The notes under the pieces: generated by a model
The model's database searches: none
Told to the model about the DNA's origin: nothing
Seen by the model: the letters and a program-made list of their open reading frames with translations, nothing else
Program-made: the position numbers and the translations under genes
Part shown: positions 27,682 through 37,808 of the stretch, in pieces
How positions within the stretch are numbered: position 1 is the first letter of the stretch
How the letters are laid out: every line of letters begins with the position of its first letter
Assembly (NCBI RefSeq): GCF_002563965.1
Contig: NZ_PDJF01000001.1
Coordinates: 1,550,001-1,614,000 of the forward strand
DNA length: 64,000 nt
Direction: 5' to 3'
From: Corynebacterium renale
GTDB lineage: Bacteria > Actinomycetota > Actinomycetes > Mycobacteriales > Mycobacteriaceae

Positions 27682-29109
27682 ATGGAGAACCTTCTTGCCC
27701 ACCACGAGCGTGTTTTTGTTGCCGGCGCAGGTGTGTCGGGCAAATCTTCAGCTCTGCTGTTGAATTCCTTGCAGGTGCCCGTAGTGCTTGTCGACGACTC
27801 GACGCCCGCTGCGGAAACCGTGAAAGCTTTAGCTGACCCCGCCACCGATTTCCAGATCGCTACGACAGCTGAGGCACAAATGCAGCTGCGTTCGGGAGAT
27901 CTTGTGGTGACATCGCCCGGCTGGCGCCCTGATACACCATTTTTGGTTGCAGCCGCCCAAGCTGGATGCGAAGTCATTGGAGATGTGGAACTGGTATGGA
28001 GACTTGACCAGTCGGGACAGTTCGGTGCTCCGCGGACGTGGTGCGTGGTCACGGGCACTAACGGTAAGACTACTGCCACGGGCATGCTGGAAGCGATGTT
28101 TAAGGCAGGGGGAGTCAGTGCTCGCGCGGCCGGAAATATCGGGGTAGGTATCGCTGACGTGGTGCGTGAGGATCCGCGGATCGACGTCGTCGTGGCGGAA
28201 CTTTCCAGCTTCCAGTTGCATTGGGCGCCACAGCTGACGCCAGACGCGGGGATACTTCTGAACCTCGCGGAAGATCATCTGGATTGGCATGGTGGCATGG
28301 ATGCGTATGCGGCAGCGAAAGCACGTGCCCTGCGTGGACCGATTGCTGTCGTGGGCTGGGACGACCGGTTGGTACGTACGACCGTCGGAAAGCCGGGAGT
28401 AGTAGCTGATGACACAACGGTGGTGAAGACCGGTCTATCGGATCCAGATTCGTATGGTGACAACGGCGTTGGAGTCTTAGAGGGCCGGTTGGTTTCCCGA
28501 ATCGATGGGGAAGAGACCCCTGTGGTGGACCTATCGGAGATTTCTCCGGCTGGTCCCGCGGGAGCGTATGATGCTGCCGCTGCCATGGCGGTAGCCCTGC
28601 GATGTGGTGTGGATGCCCACGCCATCGAACGTGCGCTGCGCACTTTTGAGGTAGCCGGTCACCGCGGTCAGACTGTCGCGCAGGCAGGCGGGGTTTCGTG
28701 GGTTGATAATTCGAAAGCCACCAATCCCCACGCTGCGGATGGTGCACTGGCAGGATACGACTCGGTTCTCTGGATTGCTGGTGGTCAGCTCAAAGGTGCG
28801 CATGTGACGGACTTGGTGCAGACACATGCGGATCGTTTGCGTGGTGTTGTCGCATTGGGTGTAGACCGACAGGACATCATTGCTGCGGTCGAGGCTCTGG
28901 GACGTGATATTCCGATTCATGAGGTGACTACAACGAACCCGGTCGCCGCGATGGAGGAGTGCGTGCACTGGGCCGGTGAACATGCGCAGCCGGGTGATGT
29001 GGTGTTACTTGCACCGGCGGCGGCTTCCTTAGATATGTTCACCGGCATGGGGCAACGTGGCGATGAATTTGCCCGCGCAGCGCGTAAGTGGTGTGTCGCC
29101 TGTGACTAA
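27682..29109 (+). CDS. murD: UDP-MurNAc-L-Ala:D-Glu ligase MurD
   Basis: 475 residues. It adds D-glutamate to UDP-MurNAc-L-Ala. The N-terminal FVAGAGVSGKSSALLL is the UDP-binding Rossmann part, GTNGKTTATGMLEAM the ATP loop, ELSSFQL and LNLAEDHLDWHGGMDAYAAAK the catalytic centre and DNSKATNPHA the C-terminal motif. ATG 27682 begins 4 nt after mraY, indicating coupling. Confidence 0.95.
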   Translation: MENLLAHHERVFVAGAGVSGKSSALLLNSLQVPVVLVDDSTPAAETVKALADPATDFQIATTAEAQMQLRSGDLVVTSPGWRPDTPFLVAAAQAGCEVIGDVELVWRLDQSGQFGAPRTWCVVTGTNGKTTATGMLEAMFKAGGVSARAAGNIGVGIADVVREDPRIDVVVAELSSFQLHWAPQLTPDAGILLNLAEDHLDWHGGMDAYAAAKARALRGPIAVVGWDDRLVRTTVGKPGVVADDTTVVKTGLSDPDSYGDNGVGVLEGRLVSRIDGEETPVVDLSEISPAGPAGAYDAAAAMAVALRCGVDAHAIERALRTFEVAGHRGQTVAQAGGVSWVDNSKATNPHAADGALAGYDSVLWIAGGQLKGAHVTDLVQTHADRLRGVVALGVDRQDIIAAVEALGRDIPIHEVTTTNPVAAMEECVHWAGEHAQPGDVVLLAPAAASLDMFTGMGQRGDEFARAARKWCVACD

Positions 29110-29215
29110 TGGGGTAAAAGCGACTAGAGTTGGAACAACTTTAGCCGTATAGCCTCTCGCCTCGGGCAGTCCATCGAGGTACAAGGGGGCAGGGTACATC
29201 TCAGGAGCGCAGCTA

Positions 29216-30859
29216 GTGACACCCCCACGTAAAACACACGCCTCCCGCGACCGTCGCGTCCACGCAGCGCGTAGCAACACCGCCGTTACTGAGCGACGCC
29301 CCAGTACCCGACCGAGTGGTGCGAAACCCACGAAAGATGCCGAAGGGACCATGTGGATTTCCCGTACCATCAAGCGGGTTTCTGAGTGGCTGGAATCTAA
29401 CCCTGGCATTGATTACTTGATGATCCGCATCATCGTTTTTCTGCTGACTGGTATTGGCGTCGTGATGGTGATGTCCAGTTCGATGACCTGGTCGGTGCTG
29501 GAAAATTCAGACGTCTGGGGCGCTGCGCTACGCCAGTCAATCATGGTATTCGTGGGCCTCGTTGGCTTTTGGGTGGCGTTGAAAATTCCTCCCCAGGTGG
29601 TACGTAGGTTTTCTGGTACTGCGCTTGTTGTGTCCTTAGTTTTGCTGGTTGCCGTTCTTATCCCGGGTATCGGCACCGGTAGGGAAGAGGTTGGCTCACA
29701 GTCGTGGATTGCGTTGGGTCCTGTACAGTTCCAGCCTTCGGAGATCGCGAAGATTGGCTTAGCTATTTTCGGTGCGTCATTCTTGGCCAACCGGGTCCAT
29801 GCAGTGAAGAATCTGCAGTCGCGCTTCAACCAATTCTGCGCTATCGCTGTGCTTTTTATCCTTTTGGTGTTCCTCGAGGGTGATGTTGGCATGGCAGCGA
29901 CGGTGACGCTTACCGCGGTGGCACTCATGTTTTTCGCGGGCATGCACCGAAGCTGGATCATCGCGGCTGTTGTCGCTGGTTTAGTGGGTGCCGTTTTGCT
30001 CATCGTGGGCGGCGGTTTCCGTTCGCATCGTTTCCACGTTTACTTCGATGCCCTGTTTGGCCACTTTGAAGATACACGTGGCACCGCGTTCCAGTCTTAT
30101 CAGGGATTTTTGTCGCTTGCCGACGGATCCGTGACCGGCGTCGGTTTGGGACAGTCCCGCGCGAAGTGGTTCTACCTCCCCGAGGCGCGCAATGACTTTA
30201 TCTTCGCCATTGTGGGTGAGGAGCTGGGCTTGTGGGGCGGAGCACTAGTAATCATCTTGTTCTTCCTGCTGGGATTCTTCGGGTTGCGTACCGCGATGCG
30301 TGCACAGGACCAGTTTCAGTCTTTGTTGGCAGCGACATTGACCATCGGTGTGGTCGCACAGGCGTTTATCAATATTGCCTACGTCATTGGGCTGTTGCCG
30401 GTGACTGGTATTCAGCTACCTATGATTTCTGCAGGTGGTACCTCTGCGGTGATTACCCTGGTCGCTATGGGAATATTGGCAAATATTGCCCGCCACGAAC
30501 CAGAGGCCGTGTCGGCTGTGCGTTCATATGGGCGCCCATTCTTTGACCGCCTCCTCATGATTGGCGAGCCTTTGGCTCCCGCGGAAACCCGGACGCCTTC
30601 AGTGGCCCACCCAGTGCGAGAACGCGGATTCCGTGGCAGGGAGTCGGCTGCACGTGCTGAGCGCGAAGCGCGTTTCGGCGTTCCGGTTACGGAGCGTTCT
30701 ACCCGTGATGCGCGGTCGCCGAAGCCGGTGAATTACACTTCGACACAGTCCTCAAGCCGGGGTCGGCATCCAGAAGGTGGCCAGAGTGCATATCGATCGC
30801 GTTCCAGCGCGGATGCCCCGCGTCGCCCAAGTAGCCCCCGGCCTTCACAACGAAAGTGA
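29216..30859 (+). CDS. ftsW: SEDS lipid II polymerase FtsW
   Basis: 547 residues. The SEDS glycosyltransferase core of ten membrane segments (about 62-430) polymerises lipid II at the septum with FtsI. The conserved QPSEIAK (in QFQPSEIAKIG), GDVGMAATVTL, RNDFIFAIVGEELGLWGG and GGTSAVITL blocks are visible. Long basic cytosolic tails flank it: about 45 residues before and about 115 after, the latter rich in Arg/Ser/Pro. GTG 29216 is chosen (AGGAG upstream); ATG 29351 with a close GAAGGGA is the alternative and would remove most of the N-terminal tail. Confidence 0.92.
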   Translation: MTPPRKTHASRDRRVHAARSNTAVTERRPSTRPSGAKPTKDAEGTMWISRTIKRVSEWLESNPGIDYLMIRIIVFLLTGIGVVMVMSSSMTWSVLENSDVWGAALRQSIMVFVGLVGFWVALKIPPQVVRRFSGTALVVSLVLLVAVLIPGIGTGREEVGSQSWIALGPVQFQPSEIAKIGLAIFGASFLANRVHAVKNLQSRFNQFCAIAVLFILLVFLEGDVGMAATVTLTAVALMFFAGMHRSWIIAAVVAGLVGAVLLIVGGGFRSHRFHVYFDALFGHFEDTRGTAFQSYQGFLSLADGSVTGVGLGQSRAKWFYLPEARNDFIFAIVGEELGLWGGALVIILFFLLGFFGLRTAMRAQDQFQSLLAATLTIGVVAQAFINIAYVIGLLPVTGIQLPMISAGGTSAVITLVAMGILANIARHEPEAVSAVRSYGRPFFDRLLMIGEPLAPAETRTPSVAHPVRERGFRGRESAARAEREARFGVPVTERSTRDARSPKPVNYTSTQSSSRGRHPEGGQSAYRSRSSADAPRRPSSPRPSQRK

Positions 30860-30868
30860 GTTCTGCTC

Positions 30869-31990
30869 GTGGATGATAGGTCCATAAGTACGCACAACGC
30901 TGAAGTAAGCCCGCTTCGCCCGTATTCGGTTGTCGTCGCTGGCGGTGGCACGGCGGGGCATATTGAGCCGGCGCTAGCCGTCGCTGATGCTCTACGTGAG
31001 ATTGGTGATGTGCGCGTCACCGCATTAGGGACGCCGAAAGGCCTGGAAGGGGAACTCGTCCCTGAGCGTGGCATCGAGTTGCGCATGATTGACCCGGTCC
31101 CGGTGCCCCGCAAGGCTTCTCTCGATATGGTGAAGTTGCCGCTGCGTGTAGTGAAAGCGGTTTCACAGACGAAGGATATTTTGCGTGATGTTAACGCTGA
31201 TGCCGTGATTGGTTTCGGCGGTTACGTGTCTGCACCGGCGTATTTGGCCGCGCGTCAGCTGGGTCTGCCGTTTTATGTGCATGAGGCCAATGCCAAGGCT
31301 GGAATGGCCAACAAACTGGGAATTAAGCTCGGTGGTCACGGTTTTAATGCGGTGAGTGATTCGGGCATCCCGGGCGAGGTTGTGGGGATCCCAATCCGCA
31401 AGAATTTGACGGGGGACAGGGACTCCAGCGCAGCTGACCGCGGACGTGAAGAGTGGGACCTCAGCCCTGACCGCTCGACGATTCTGGTTACTGGCGGCTC
31501 GCAGGGTGCTCGCTCGCTCAATGAAGCACTTGCCGACGCCATCGTGGACCTCACCGACGCCGGCTACCAGGTATTGCACGCTTACGGGAAGAAGAACCCT
31601 GCCCCGGAACGCCACGAGCATTACACAGCGGTTCCCTTTATCACGGATATGGCTGCCGCGTACGCCGTTGCAGACCTTATCGTGTGCCGCTCTGGTGCGA
31701 TGACGGTTGCAGAAGTCACGGCCGCGGGTGTGCCCGCAGTCTATGTCCCATTGCCACACGGTAATGGTGAGCAGGGGTTGAACGCGCGGGAGGTCGTCGC
31801 AAGTGGTGCCGCCCGAATTGTGCAGGACCGAGAGCTGGACGGTCAGCGGTTGGTCGCCGAGGTAACGAGCATTTTGGACCGACCTGACGTGTACTCGGAG
31901 ATGCGTAACGCTGCTGCAGGGCATGCCAGTGAGCCAGCAGCAGATGTGATTGCGCGCCGCATTGTGACGGACCTTAACGCGGCAGAGTAA
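30869..31990 (+). CDS. murG: UDP-GlcNAc:lipid I N-acetylglucosaminyltransferase MurG
   Basis: 373 residues, a peripheral membrane GT-B enzyme (GT28) that makes lipid II. The N-terminal loop VVVAGGGTAGHIEPALAVADAL, the second Gly-rich loop GFGGYVSAPAYLAAR, the third (LVTGGSQGARSLNEAL) and the UDP-GlcNAc site RSGAMTVAEVTAAGVPAVYVPLPHG...EQGLNA are all complete. The GTG start is 10 nt after the ftsW stop. Confidence 0.95.
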   Translation: MDDRSISTHNAEVSPLRPYSVVVAGGGTAGHIEPALAVADALREIGDVRVTALGTPKGLEGELVPERGIELRMIDPVPVPRKASLDMVKLPLRVVKAVSQTKDILRDVNADAVIGFGGYVSAPAYLAARQLGLPFYVHEANAKAGMANKLGIKLGGHGFNAVSDSGIPGEVVGIPIRKNLTGDRDSSAADRGREEWDLSPDRSTILVTGGSQGARSLNEALADAIVDLTDAGYQVLHAYGKKNPAPERHEHYTAVPFITDMAAAYAVADLIVCRSGAMTVAEVTAAGVPAVYVPLPHGNGEQGLNAREVVASGAARIVQDRELDGQRLVAEVTSILDRPDVYSEMRNAAAGHASEPAADVIARRIVTDLNAAE

Positions 31991-32071
31991 ATTCCCTGCT
32001 TGTGTCGTACTGTGCAGTAGGTGCGCCCGCCCTCGCCATCGTGTCGCACAGATGGGGTAGATTTTAGGGAT

Positions 32072-33541
32072 ATGAGTACCACTGCGCATCCTGGAATTGA
32101 TATCTCTCGCGTTCACCTAATCGGCATCGGGGGTGCCGGCATGAGTGGGCTAGCCTCCATTCTCTTGGATAGAGGTGCGGTGGTGTCGGGGTCGGATCGA
32201 AACGACTCTGAGGTTGTGGCATCTCTGCGCGGGCGCGGGGCACACATTGCGATAGGCCACGCTGCGGAGAACCTCCAACTGTCGGAAAGTCTGCCTACGG
32301 TCGTCGTCATTTCTTTTGCTGCAATCCCGAAGGACAACCCTGAGCTTGTTGCGGCGCAGGAAGCTGGAATTCCGGTGATTCGACGCTCGGATTTATTGGC
32401 CGAGTTGATGGCGGACTACCAACAGATTCTGGTTGCTGGAACGCACGGAAAGACGTCGACGACGTCTTTGCTGGTTGCCGCGATGACGCATGCGGATTTG
32501 GACCCTAGTTTCGCTATCGGCGGGCAGTTAACCGCTACGGGCGCGGGCGCACACCACGGGTCTGGGGCAGCTTTCGTTGCTGAAGCGGATGAATCTGATG
32601 CTTCGCTGTTACGTTACGAGCCGAGTATTGCCATCGTGACCAACATCGAGCCTGATCACTTGGATTTCTTTGAATCCCCAGCCAAGTATTTCGCCGTCTT
32701 TGAAGCCTTTGTGGGGCGCATCTGCGAAGGCGGAACGCTCATTGCGTGCGCGGATGATGGTCACGCGGCAGGACTCGCACAACGTGCTCACGACGCAGGC
32801 ATCGACGCAGTATTGTACGGCACGCATAAAGCGATTGCGGAACACCCACTGATCCCGTGTGCTGCACGTATCCAGACTATTGAGCCAACTGCGAATGGCT
32901 CTCACGTGGTTGTCGACATTGCAGACGAGCGCGTCGAGTTTGACATCCACCTTCCGGGCCAGCACATGGCGCTGAACGCGACGGCCGCGCTGGTGGCAGG
33001 TTCCCGCGCTGGTGGAGATGTGCACAAGCTAGCCGAAGGCTTGAGCGCTTTCGGTGGCGTGCGTCGGCGATTCGACGTGCGCGGCGTTGTGGAATCAGGC
33101 CCCTTCGAGGGCGTCCGGGTGGTAGACGACTACGCGCATCACCCGACTGAGGTAACCGCGGTCCTCAAAGCTGCCCAGCAAACCGTTGCGGCACAAGGTA
33201 AAGGTGGCCGGGTTATCGTGGCGTTTCAGCCGCACCTGTACTCGCGCACGCAGGAGTTCGCGCACGAGTTTGGTCAGGCACTGGGGTTGGCTGATGTGGC
33301 TATCTGCCTCGATGTCTTTGGAGCACGCGAGGAACCGGTCGACGGGGTTGACGCCACCACTATCGCCAGGGAGATTTCGTCCGAAAGCACCCAGGTGATA
33401 GTAGAGTTCGACGAAGCAAAAGTCCCAGAACTAGTCGCGTCTGTAGCGCAACCTCACGACGTTGTGCTCACCATGGGAGCGGGGTCTATTACAGCTCAGG
33501 GGCCGCGCATTCTTGAGCGCCTTGCGGCGTCGGCAGAATAA
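32072..33541 (+). CDS. murC: UDP-MurNAc:L-alanine ligase MurC
   Basis: 489 residues from ATG 32072. It attaches the first stem-peptide residue. HLIGIGGAGMSGLA is the UDP-binding loop, GTHGKTSTTSLL the ATP loop, EADESDASLL and TNIEPDHLDFF the centre and DDYAHHPTEV the C-terminal motif. The frame is open 17 codons upstream to 32021, but TAGGGA lies just before ATG 32072 and family N-termini fit this start. Confidence 0.94.
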   Translation: MSTTAHPGIDISRVHLIGIGGAGMSGLASILLDRGAVVSGSDRNDSEVVASLRGRGAHIAIGHAAENLQLSESLPTVVVISFAAIPKDNPELVAAQEAGIPVIRRSDLLAELMADYQQILVAGTHGKTSTTSLLVAAMTHADLDPSFAIGGQLTATGAGAHHGSGAAFVAEADESDASLLRYEPSIAIVTNIEPDHLDFFESPAKYFAVFEAFVGRICEGGTLIACADDGHAAGLAQRAHDAGIDAVLYGTHKAIAEHPLIPCAARIQTIEPTANGSHVVVDIADERVEFDIHLPGQHMALNATAALVAGSRAGGDVHKLAEGLSAFGGVRRRFDVRGVVESGPFEGVRVVDDYAHHPTEVTAVLKAAQQTVAAQGKGGRVIVAFQPHLYSRTQEFAHEFGQALGLADVAICLDVFGAREEPVDGVDATTIAREISSESTQVIVEFDEAKVPELVASVAQPHDVVLTMGAGSITAQGPRILERLAASAE

Positions 33542-33587
33542 GCCATAAGTCAGTCGTGCTGGCACAGGACAGTAGATCGGAAAATTC

Positions 33588-34250
33588 ATGACTACCACGA
33601 AAAAGATCATTATTGGCGTTGTCATTGCCGCTGTGCTGTGCGTGAGCATAGGCGTGGTGCTGTGGTCCACTCCTGTCCTTGCGGTGAAAAACTTTGACAT
33701 CACGGGGACAAAGAACACCAGCGTTGAGGAAGTCCAACAGGCTACTGGCATTTCGGTCGGGGACAACATGATGCGCCTGGACACGGCGTCAGCCGCGCAG
33801 TCGGTTGCCGGACTGCCGTGGGTGCGGACCGTAACCGTGGAACGCTCTTTCCCATCTACCGTGGGGGTGGAAATTCAGGAGCGCGAACCGGTCATGTTCA
33901 TCCGCGAACCTGACGGGGACCACCTCATCGATTCCACCGGTCACATTTTTGCCATCGGGGAAGCACCCGAGGGAACGATGGAGGTCACCGGCGCGGCTGT
34001 TGATGCCCCGGCGATTATGGAGCAGCTGGTGGACGTCGTCAATGCAATCGACCCTGAGGTCCGTGTCCAGGTTGCGCGGGTCAATGTACCCAGTGAATGG
34101 GAGATCGAGTTTGAGCTTCACGACGGTCGCACCGTCTTTTGGGGCGCCCCGGAAAATAATCACGACAAAGGTTTAGCCATGCGCACCGTGTTGACGCGTG
34201 AGGGACAGCACTGGAATGTCTCCAACCCGAACCTGGTCACGGTGCGTTAA
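33588..34250 (+). CDS. ftsQ: Cell division protein FtsQ
   Basis: 220 residues. A short cytosolic end and a membrane segment (about 5-27) are followed by a POTRA domain beginning AVKNFDITGTKNTSVEEVQQATGI, and the FtsQ beta domain (LPWVRTVTVERSFPSTVGVEIQEREPV). It links FtsL/FtsB-type proteins to the septal synthase. ATG 33588 is 46 nt after murC. No ddl gene lies between murC and ftsQ, as in other corynebacteria. Confidence 0.93.
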   Translation: MTTTKKIIIGVVIAAVLCVSIGVVLWSTPVLAVKNFDITGTKNTSVEEVQQATGISVGDNMMRLDTASAAQSVAGLPWVRTVTVERSFPSTVGVEIQEREPVMFIREPDGDHLIDSTGHIFAIGEAPEGTMEVTGAAVDAPAIMEQLVDVVNAIDPEVRVQVARVNVPSEWEIEFELHDGRTVFWGAPENNHDKGLAMRTVLTREGQHWNVSNPNLVTVR

Positions 34251-34443
34251 ACGGCAGGTCACAAAGTCTAAACTAGTACTTTAGGGTGCAACACACCGGC
34301 GGAATGTCGCCCACATTTGGCCATTTTTCACAGATGATAGAGCCAACGCGCAACGCTGTTTCTCGCCCCGTGTGTGGCATGTGAGCACCGTTGTGAATTG
34401 TGTTAGCCCCGTAAAGAATCCATCCGCGAAAGGCAAGTTGTCT

Positions 34444-35670
34444 ATGACTTCCCCCGATATTTCACTTGCGAACATCAAGGTTGTTGGTGTTGGTGGTGGC
34501 GGCGTGAACGCCGTGAACCGCATGATTGAAGAAGGCCTCAAGGGCGTCGAGTTCATCGCCGTCAACACGGACTCCCAGGCTTTGATGTTCTCTGACGCTG
34601 ATACCAAGTTGGATATCGGACGTGAAGCTACCCGCGGTCTGGGCGCTGGCGCTAATCCTGAGGTTGGACGCACTTCTGCTGAAGACCACAAGACCGAACT
34701 CGAAGAGTCTATTAAGGGTGCGGACATGATCTTTGTGACCGCCGGTGAAGGTGGTGGCACGGGTACTGGTGCCGCGCCTGTCGTTGCGGGGATCGCAAAG
34801 AAGCTTGGGGCCCTAACCATTGGTGTGGTGACCCGCCCATTCTCCTTCGAAGGTAAGCGCCGCACGCGCCAGGCTCTCGACGGCATCGAAGCGCTGCGCG
34901 AGGTCTGCGATACCGTCATCGTGATTCCAAACGATCGCCTGCTGCAGTTGGGTGACCCAAACCTCTCCATGATGGAAGCCTTCCGTGCTGCGGACCAGGT
35001 TCTGTTCAATGGTGTTGAGGGCATCACCAAGCTCATCACCGACCCCGGCGTGATCAACGTGGACTTCGCCGATGTTCGTTCTGTCATGCAGGACGCAGGT
35101 TCCGCGCTCATGGGTGTGGGTTCCGCGCGTGGCGACGACCGCGTGGTCAACGCCGCCTTGCAGGCGATGAATTCGCCGCTTCTTGAATCCACCATGGACG
35201 GTGCTACGGGCGTACTGCTGTCTATTGCTGGTGGCTCGGACATCGGTTTGGCAGAGGTTAACGAAGCCGCGACCCTGGTGGAGAGCAAGGCAGACGACAA
35301 CGTCAACCTCATCTTCGGTACCTCCATCGACGACAACCTGGGTGATGAGGTCCGAGTGACGCTTGTGGCTACTGGTTTTGACCCGAACAATAGCGCTCCG
35401 GCTCCCCAGCAGTCTCAGCAATCGAAGGCAGCCGAGCCTGCGAAGGAGTCTGCTCCGGCTGAATCTAACCCGACACCAGCTCCGCAGGCTGATGCTGGCC
35501 GTTCCATCTTTGGCGACGAAGACCGATCGGGCCGTCACCTTGACGAAGAGCCCTCACGTTCGAGCGGCTTGTTTACCTCCCGCGAGGATGCATACGAGCC
35601 ACGCTCCCGTGAGACCTATCGCGATGATCGCGGGGACGACGAGCTTTCCGTTCCGGACTTCTTGCGCTAA
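34444..35670 (+). CDS. ftsZ: Cell division GTPase FtsZ
   Basis: 408 residues. It forms the cytokinetic ring. The nucleotide loops ([25 protein letters not shown], and [11 protein letters not shown]) and the T7 loop with [12 protein letters not shown] are complete. A Pro/Gln/Ser-rich linker (about 320-395) leads to the acidic C-terminal peptide [11 protein letters not shown] that binds SepF and FtsW. ATG 34444 follows AAAGGCAAG; the frame is open 24 codons upstream but without support. The 190-nt gap after ftsQ has room for the separate ftsZ promoters known in C. glutamicum. Confidence 0.96.
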   Translation: MTSPDISLANIKVVGVGGGGVNAVNRMIEEGLKGVEFIAVNTDSQALMFSDADTKLDIGREATRGLGAGANPEVGRTSAEDHKTELEESIKGADMIFVTAGEGGGTGTGAAPVVAGIAKKLGALTIGVVTRPFSFEGKRRTRQALDGIEALREVCDTVIVIPNDRLLQLGDPNLSMMEAFRAADQVLFNGVEGITKLITDPGVINVDFADVRSVMQDAGSALMGVGSARGDDRVVNAALQAMNSPLLESTMDGATGVLLSIAGGSDIGLAEVNEAATLVESKADDNVNLIFGTSIDDNLGDEVRVTLVATGFDPNNSAPAPQQSQQSKAAEPAKESAPAESNPTPAPQADAGRSIFGDEDRSGRHLDEEPSRSSGLFTSREDAYEPRSRETYRDDRGDDELSVPDFLR

Positions 35671-35726
35671 ACCCTGGAGTACGCGGCGCGGCACACTCAT
35701 CGTGGCGTGTACTACAGTTGGCGGAC

Positions 35727-36449
35727 ATGACTAACACGCATGAACACCCCGCCCGCCGAGTATTCACTACTCGCGCGGGCGGGGTGTCTTCGCATCCCTA
35801 TTCCTCTTTTAACCTGGCATACCACGTAGGGGATGAGCCTTCCGCCGTGGCCGCGAATCGGCGCCGTTTGGCGGAAGTGATTGACGTCCCAGAAGAGAAT
35901 TTCGTGTGGTTGGAACAGTTGCATACAAACACGGTGGCGGTCGTCGATAAGCCTATAAGCGAGCCGATTGAGGCAACCGATGCAGTGGTCACCACTACTC
36001 CTGGTCTTGCGTTGGCGGTGATGGTGGCGGATTGCGTACCGGTTTTGCTTGCCGACGAAACCTCCGGTGTCATTGCCGCTGTTCATGCAGGGCGCATGGG
36101 TGCGCGTAACGGGATTGTTCCGGCAACGGTCAATGTCATGGAAGATCGTGGCGCACGACCGGACCGTATCCATGCCCTGCTTGGTCCGGCAGCAGGTGGC
36201 AAAAGTTATGAGGTCCCGGAACAGATGGCAGCAGACGTCGAGAAGCACCTGCCAGGTTCCCGGACTCGTACTGCGCAGGGCACGCCAGCACTAGATATTC
36301 GTGCAGGTCTTGTCCGCCAGCTGATGTCGTTGGGGATTACGGCTATCGATGCCGACCCACGAGACACGATTACTGATCACGACTTCTTTTCTCACCGGCG
36401 CGAAGGTACTACCGGACGCCAGGTGGGGTTGATTTGGATGGATAAATAA
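35727..36449 (+). CDS. pgeF: Peptidoglycan editing factor / multicopper-type purine nucleoside phosphorylase (YfiH family)
   Basis: 240 residues from ATG 35727 (a TTG at 35718 is in frame). The family signature is complete: FTTRAGGVSSHPYSSFNLAYHVGD, LEQLHTNTVAVVD, VADCVPVLLAD, AVHAGRMGARNGI and HALLGPAAGGKSYEV. The Cys/His residues in the last motifs form the zinc site. The family includes nucleoside phosphorylases and, in E. coli, a factor that prevents wrong amino acids in the stem peptide. It directly precedes the yggS-type gene with the stop and start codons adjacent. Confidence 0.87.
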   Translation: MTNTHEHPARRVFTTRAGGVSSHPYSSFNLAYHVGDEPSAVAANRRRLAEVIDVPEENFVWLEQLHTNTVAVVDKPISEPIEATDAVVTTTPGLALAVMVADCVPVLLADETSGVIAAVHAGRMGARNGIVPATVNVMEDRGARPDRIHALLGPAAGGKSYEVPEQMAADVEKHLPGSRTRTAQGTPALDIRAGLVRQLMSLGITAIDADPRDTITDHDFFSHRREGTTGRQVGLIWMDK

Positions 36450-37172
36450 ATGGACAGCAGAACCGAAGAACTTGCCCGCAACCTGGAAGCGGTGCGCGCA
36501 AAGATTACTGCAGCTGAAAAGGCGAGTGGGCGTGAACCCGGAAGCGTGCGACTGCTTCCCGTTACCAAATTTCACCCGTCCGAAGACATCGCACGCCTCC
36601 ATGAACTTGGTGTGACAGCCGTGGGGGAGAACCGGGAGCAAGAGGCCCGGGAGAAGGCGCACACACTGCCAGGCGTGGAATTCCACATGATCGGACAAAT
36701 ACAATCCAAAAAGGCCAACGCGGTTGGACGTTGGGCGTCGGCGGTGCACTCTATCGACTCGCTGAAATTAGCCACCGGCATCAATCGGGGTATCGGATTA
36801 GCTCTGGAGAGGGGCGACCGCGTGCCTACTGGGGAGCGTCGTGAAAGTGTGCCTTGCTTTATCCAAATCAGTGCCGACGGGGACACCGCACGCGGTGGGG
36901 CACTGAAGGAGGACGTCCCGGCAATCGCGGAAGCGCTCCTTGAAGGAGAGCACGTGCAGTTCGCTGGGCTCATGGTTGTGCCGCCACTGGATGCAGATCC
37001 TGCGCGAGTGTTTTCCCAAACCCGCCAGTACTGTGACGAGCTGGCCCAAAAATATGGCGTAGAGTTGCAGCTTTCTGCGGGGATGAGCGGCGATATGGAT
37101 GTGGCGATTGCACACGGGTCGGATTGTGTGCGTGTCGGAACCGATATTTTGGGTGCGCGGCCGTTAGCCTAA
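36450..37172 (+). CDS. PLP homeostasis protein, YggS/YlmE family
   Basis: 240 residues, a single-domain alanine-racemase-fold protein that holds pyridoxal phosphate. The PLP-binding Lys is in LLPVTKFHP, followed by GENREQEA, HMIGQIQSKKAN, GLMVVPPL and the C-terminal SAGMSGDMDVAIAHGSDCVRVGTDIFG-type motif. It regulates PLP and amino acid pools rather than racemising. ATG 36450 begins at the base after the pgeF stop. Confidence 0.9.
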   Translation: MDSRTEELARNLEAVRAKITAAEKASGREPGSVRLLPVTKFHPSEDIARLHELGVTAVGENREQEAREKAHTLPGVEFHMIGQIQSKKANAVGRWASAVHSIDSLKLATGINRGIGLALERGDRVPTGERRESVPCFIQISADGDTARGGALKEDVPAIAEALLEGEHVQFAGLMVVPPLDADPARVFSQTRQYCDELAQKYGVELQLSAGMSGDMDVAIAHGSDCVRVGTDILGARPLA

Positions 37173-37236
37173 ACAAGAACGCACACACAGTGTCATACGC
37201 AGTGAACCGTCACTTCACAAGGGAATGGAGAATCAC

Positions 37237-37665
37237 ATGTCAATCCTGAAAAACGCGAAGGAATTCTTCGGACTGGCACCGCTTGACGACGAGCACGACG
37301 ACGCATACTACGCAGAGTCTCCACGCTACGAGACCTCGGGTTCGGCTGCCTACCAACCACGCTCCTACGAATACGAGCGTGAGCCGTATGAGCCAACTCC
37401 TGCCCCGGCTATCGCGCTCGTTCGCCTGCGCACTTACAAGGAAGCCGCTGAAGTTGGCGAACCATTCCGTGACGGCGACGCCGTCATTATCGATATGGAA
37501 GATATGGACACAGCTGAGGCACGTCGCGTCATCGATTTCGCCGCTGGCCTGTGCTACGCCCTGCGCGGGAAGATGGAGCAGCTGTCAGCTCGCGTCTTCG
37601 CTCTCGTTCCAGAGGGTGCACCTCTAAGCACCCACGAACTGAAGCGCGCTGCTCACATCCGCTAG
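37237..37665 (+). CDS. sepF: Cell division protein SepF
   Basis: 142 residues from ATG 37237. The N-terminal amphipathic membrane-binding helix (MSILKNAKEFFGLAPLDD), an acidic Tyr/Pro-rich linker and the C-terminal FtsZ-binding domain (about 60-142, with FRDGDAVIIDMEDMDTAEARRVIDFAAGL) are clear. SepF anchors FtsZ in actinobacteria, which lack FtsA and ZipA. GGAG at 37227-37230 supports ATG 37237 over ATG 37225. Confidence 0.93.
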   Translation: MSILKNAKEFFGLAPLDDEHDDAYYAESPRYETSGSAAYQPRSYEYEREPYEPTPAPAIALVRLRTYKEAAEVGEPFRDGDAVIIDMEDMDTAEARRVIDFAAGLCYALRGKMEQLSARVFALVPEGAPLSTHELKRAAHIR

Positions 37666-37726
37666 TCCACTCACCTTCAGTGACGCCACTGTGACACTCT
37701 AGGCCACCAAAACGGCCTGGAAACCC

Positions 37727-37775
37727 AAACCTCACCACGCCAAGCCTGCCGGGCTGACTGTGGTGAGGTTTTCTG
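37727..37775 (+). terminator. Terminator after sepF
   Basis: AAACCTCACCAC (37727-37738) pairs with GTGGTGAGGTTT (37760-37771), and a small inner stem is also possible. A TTTTC tail follows. Confidence 0.8.
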
Positions 37776-37808
37776 TATGGCAACGACGAATCCTATAGGG
37801 TGGTCTCT

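Noticed and set aside
34281..35390. A 369-residue frame on the minus strand across ftsZ
   Set aside because: It is a Ser/Thr-rich antisense shadow of ftsZ with no domain and no start signals.
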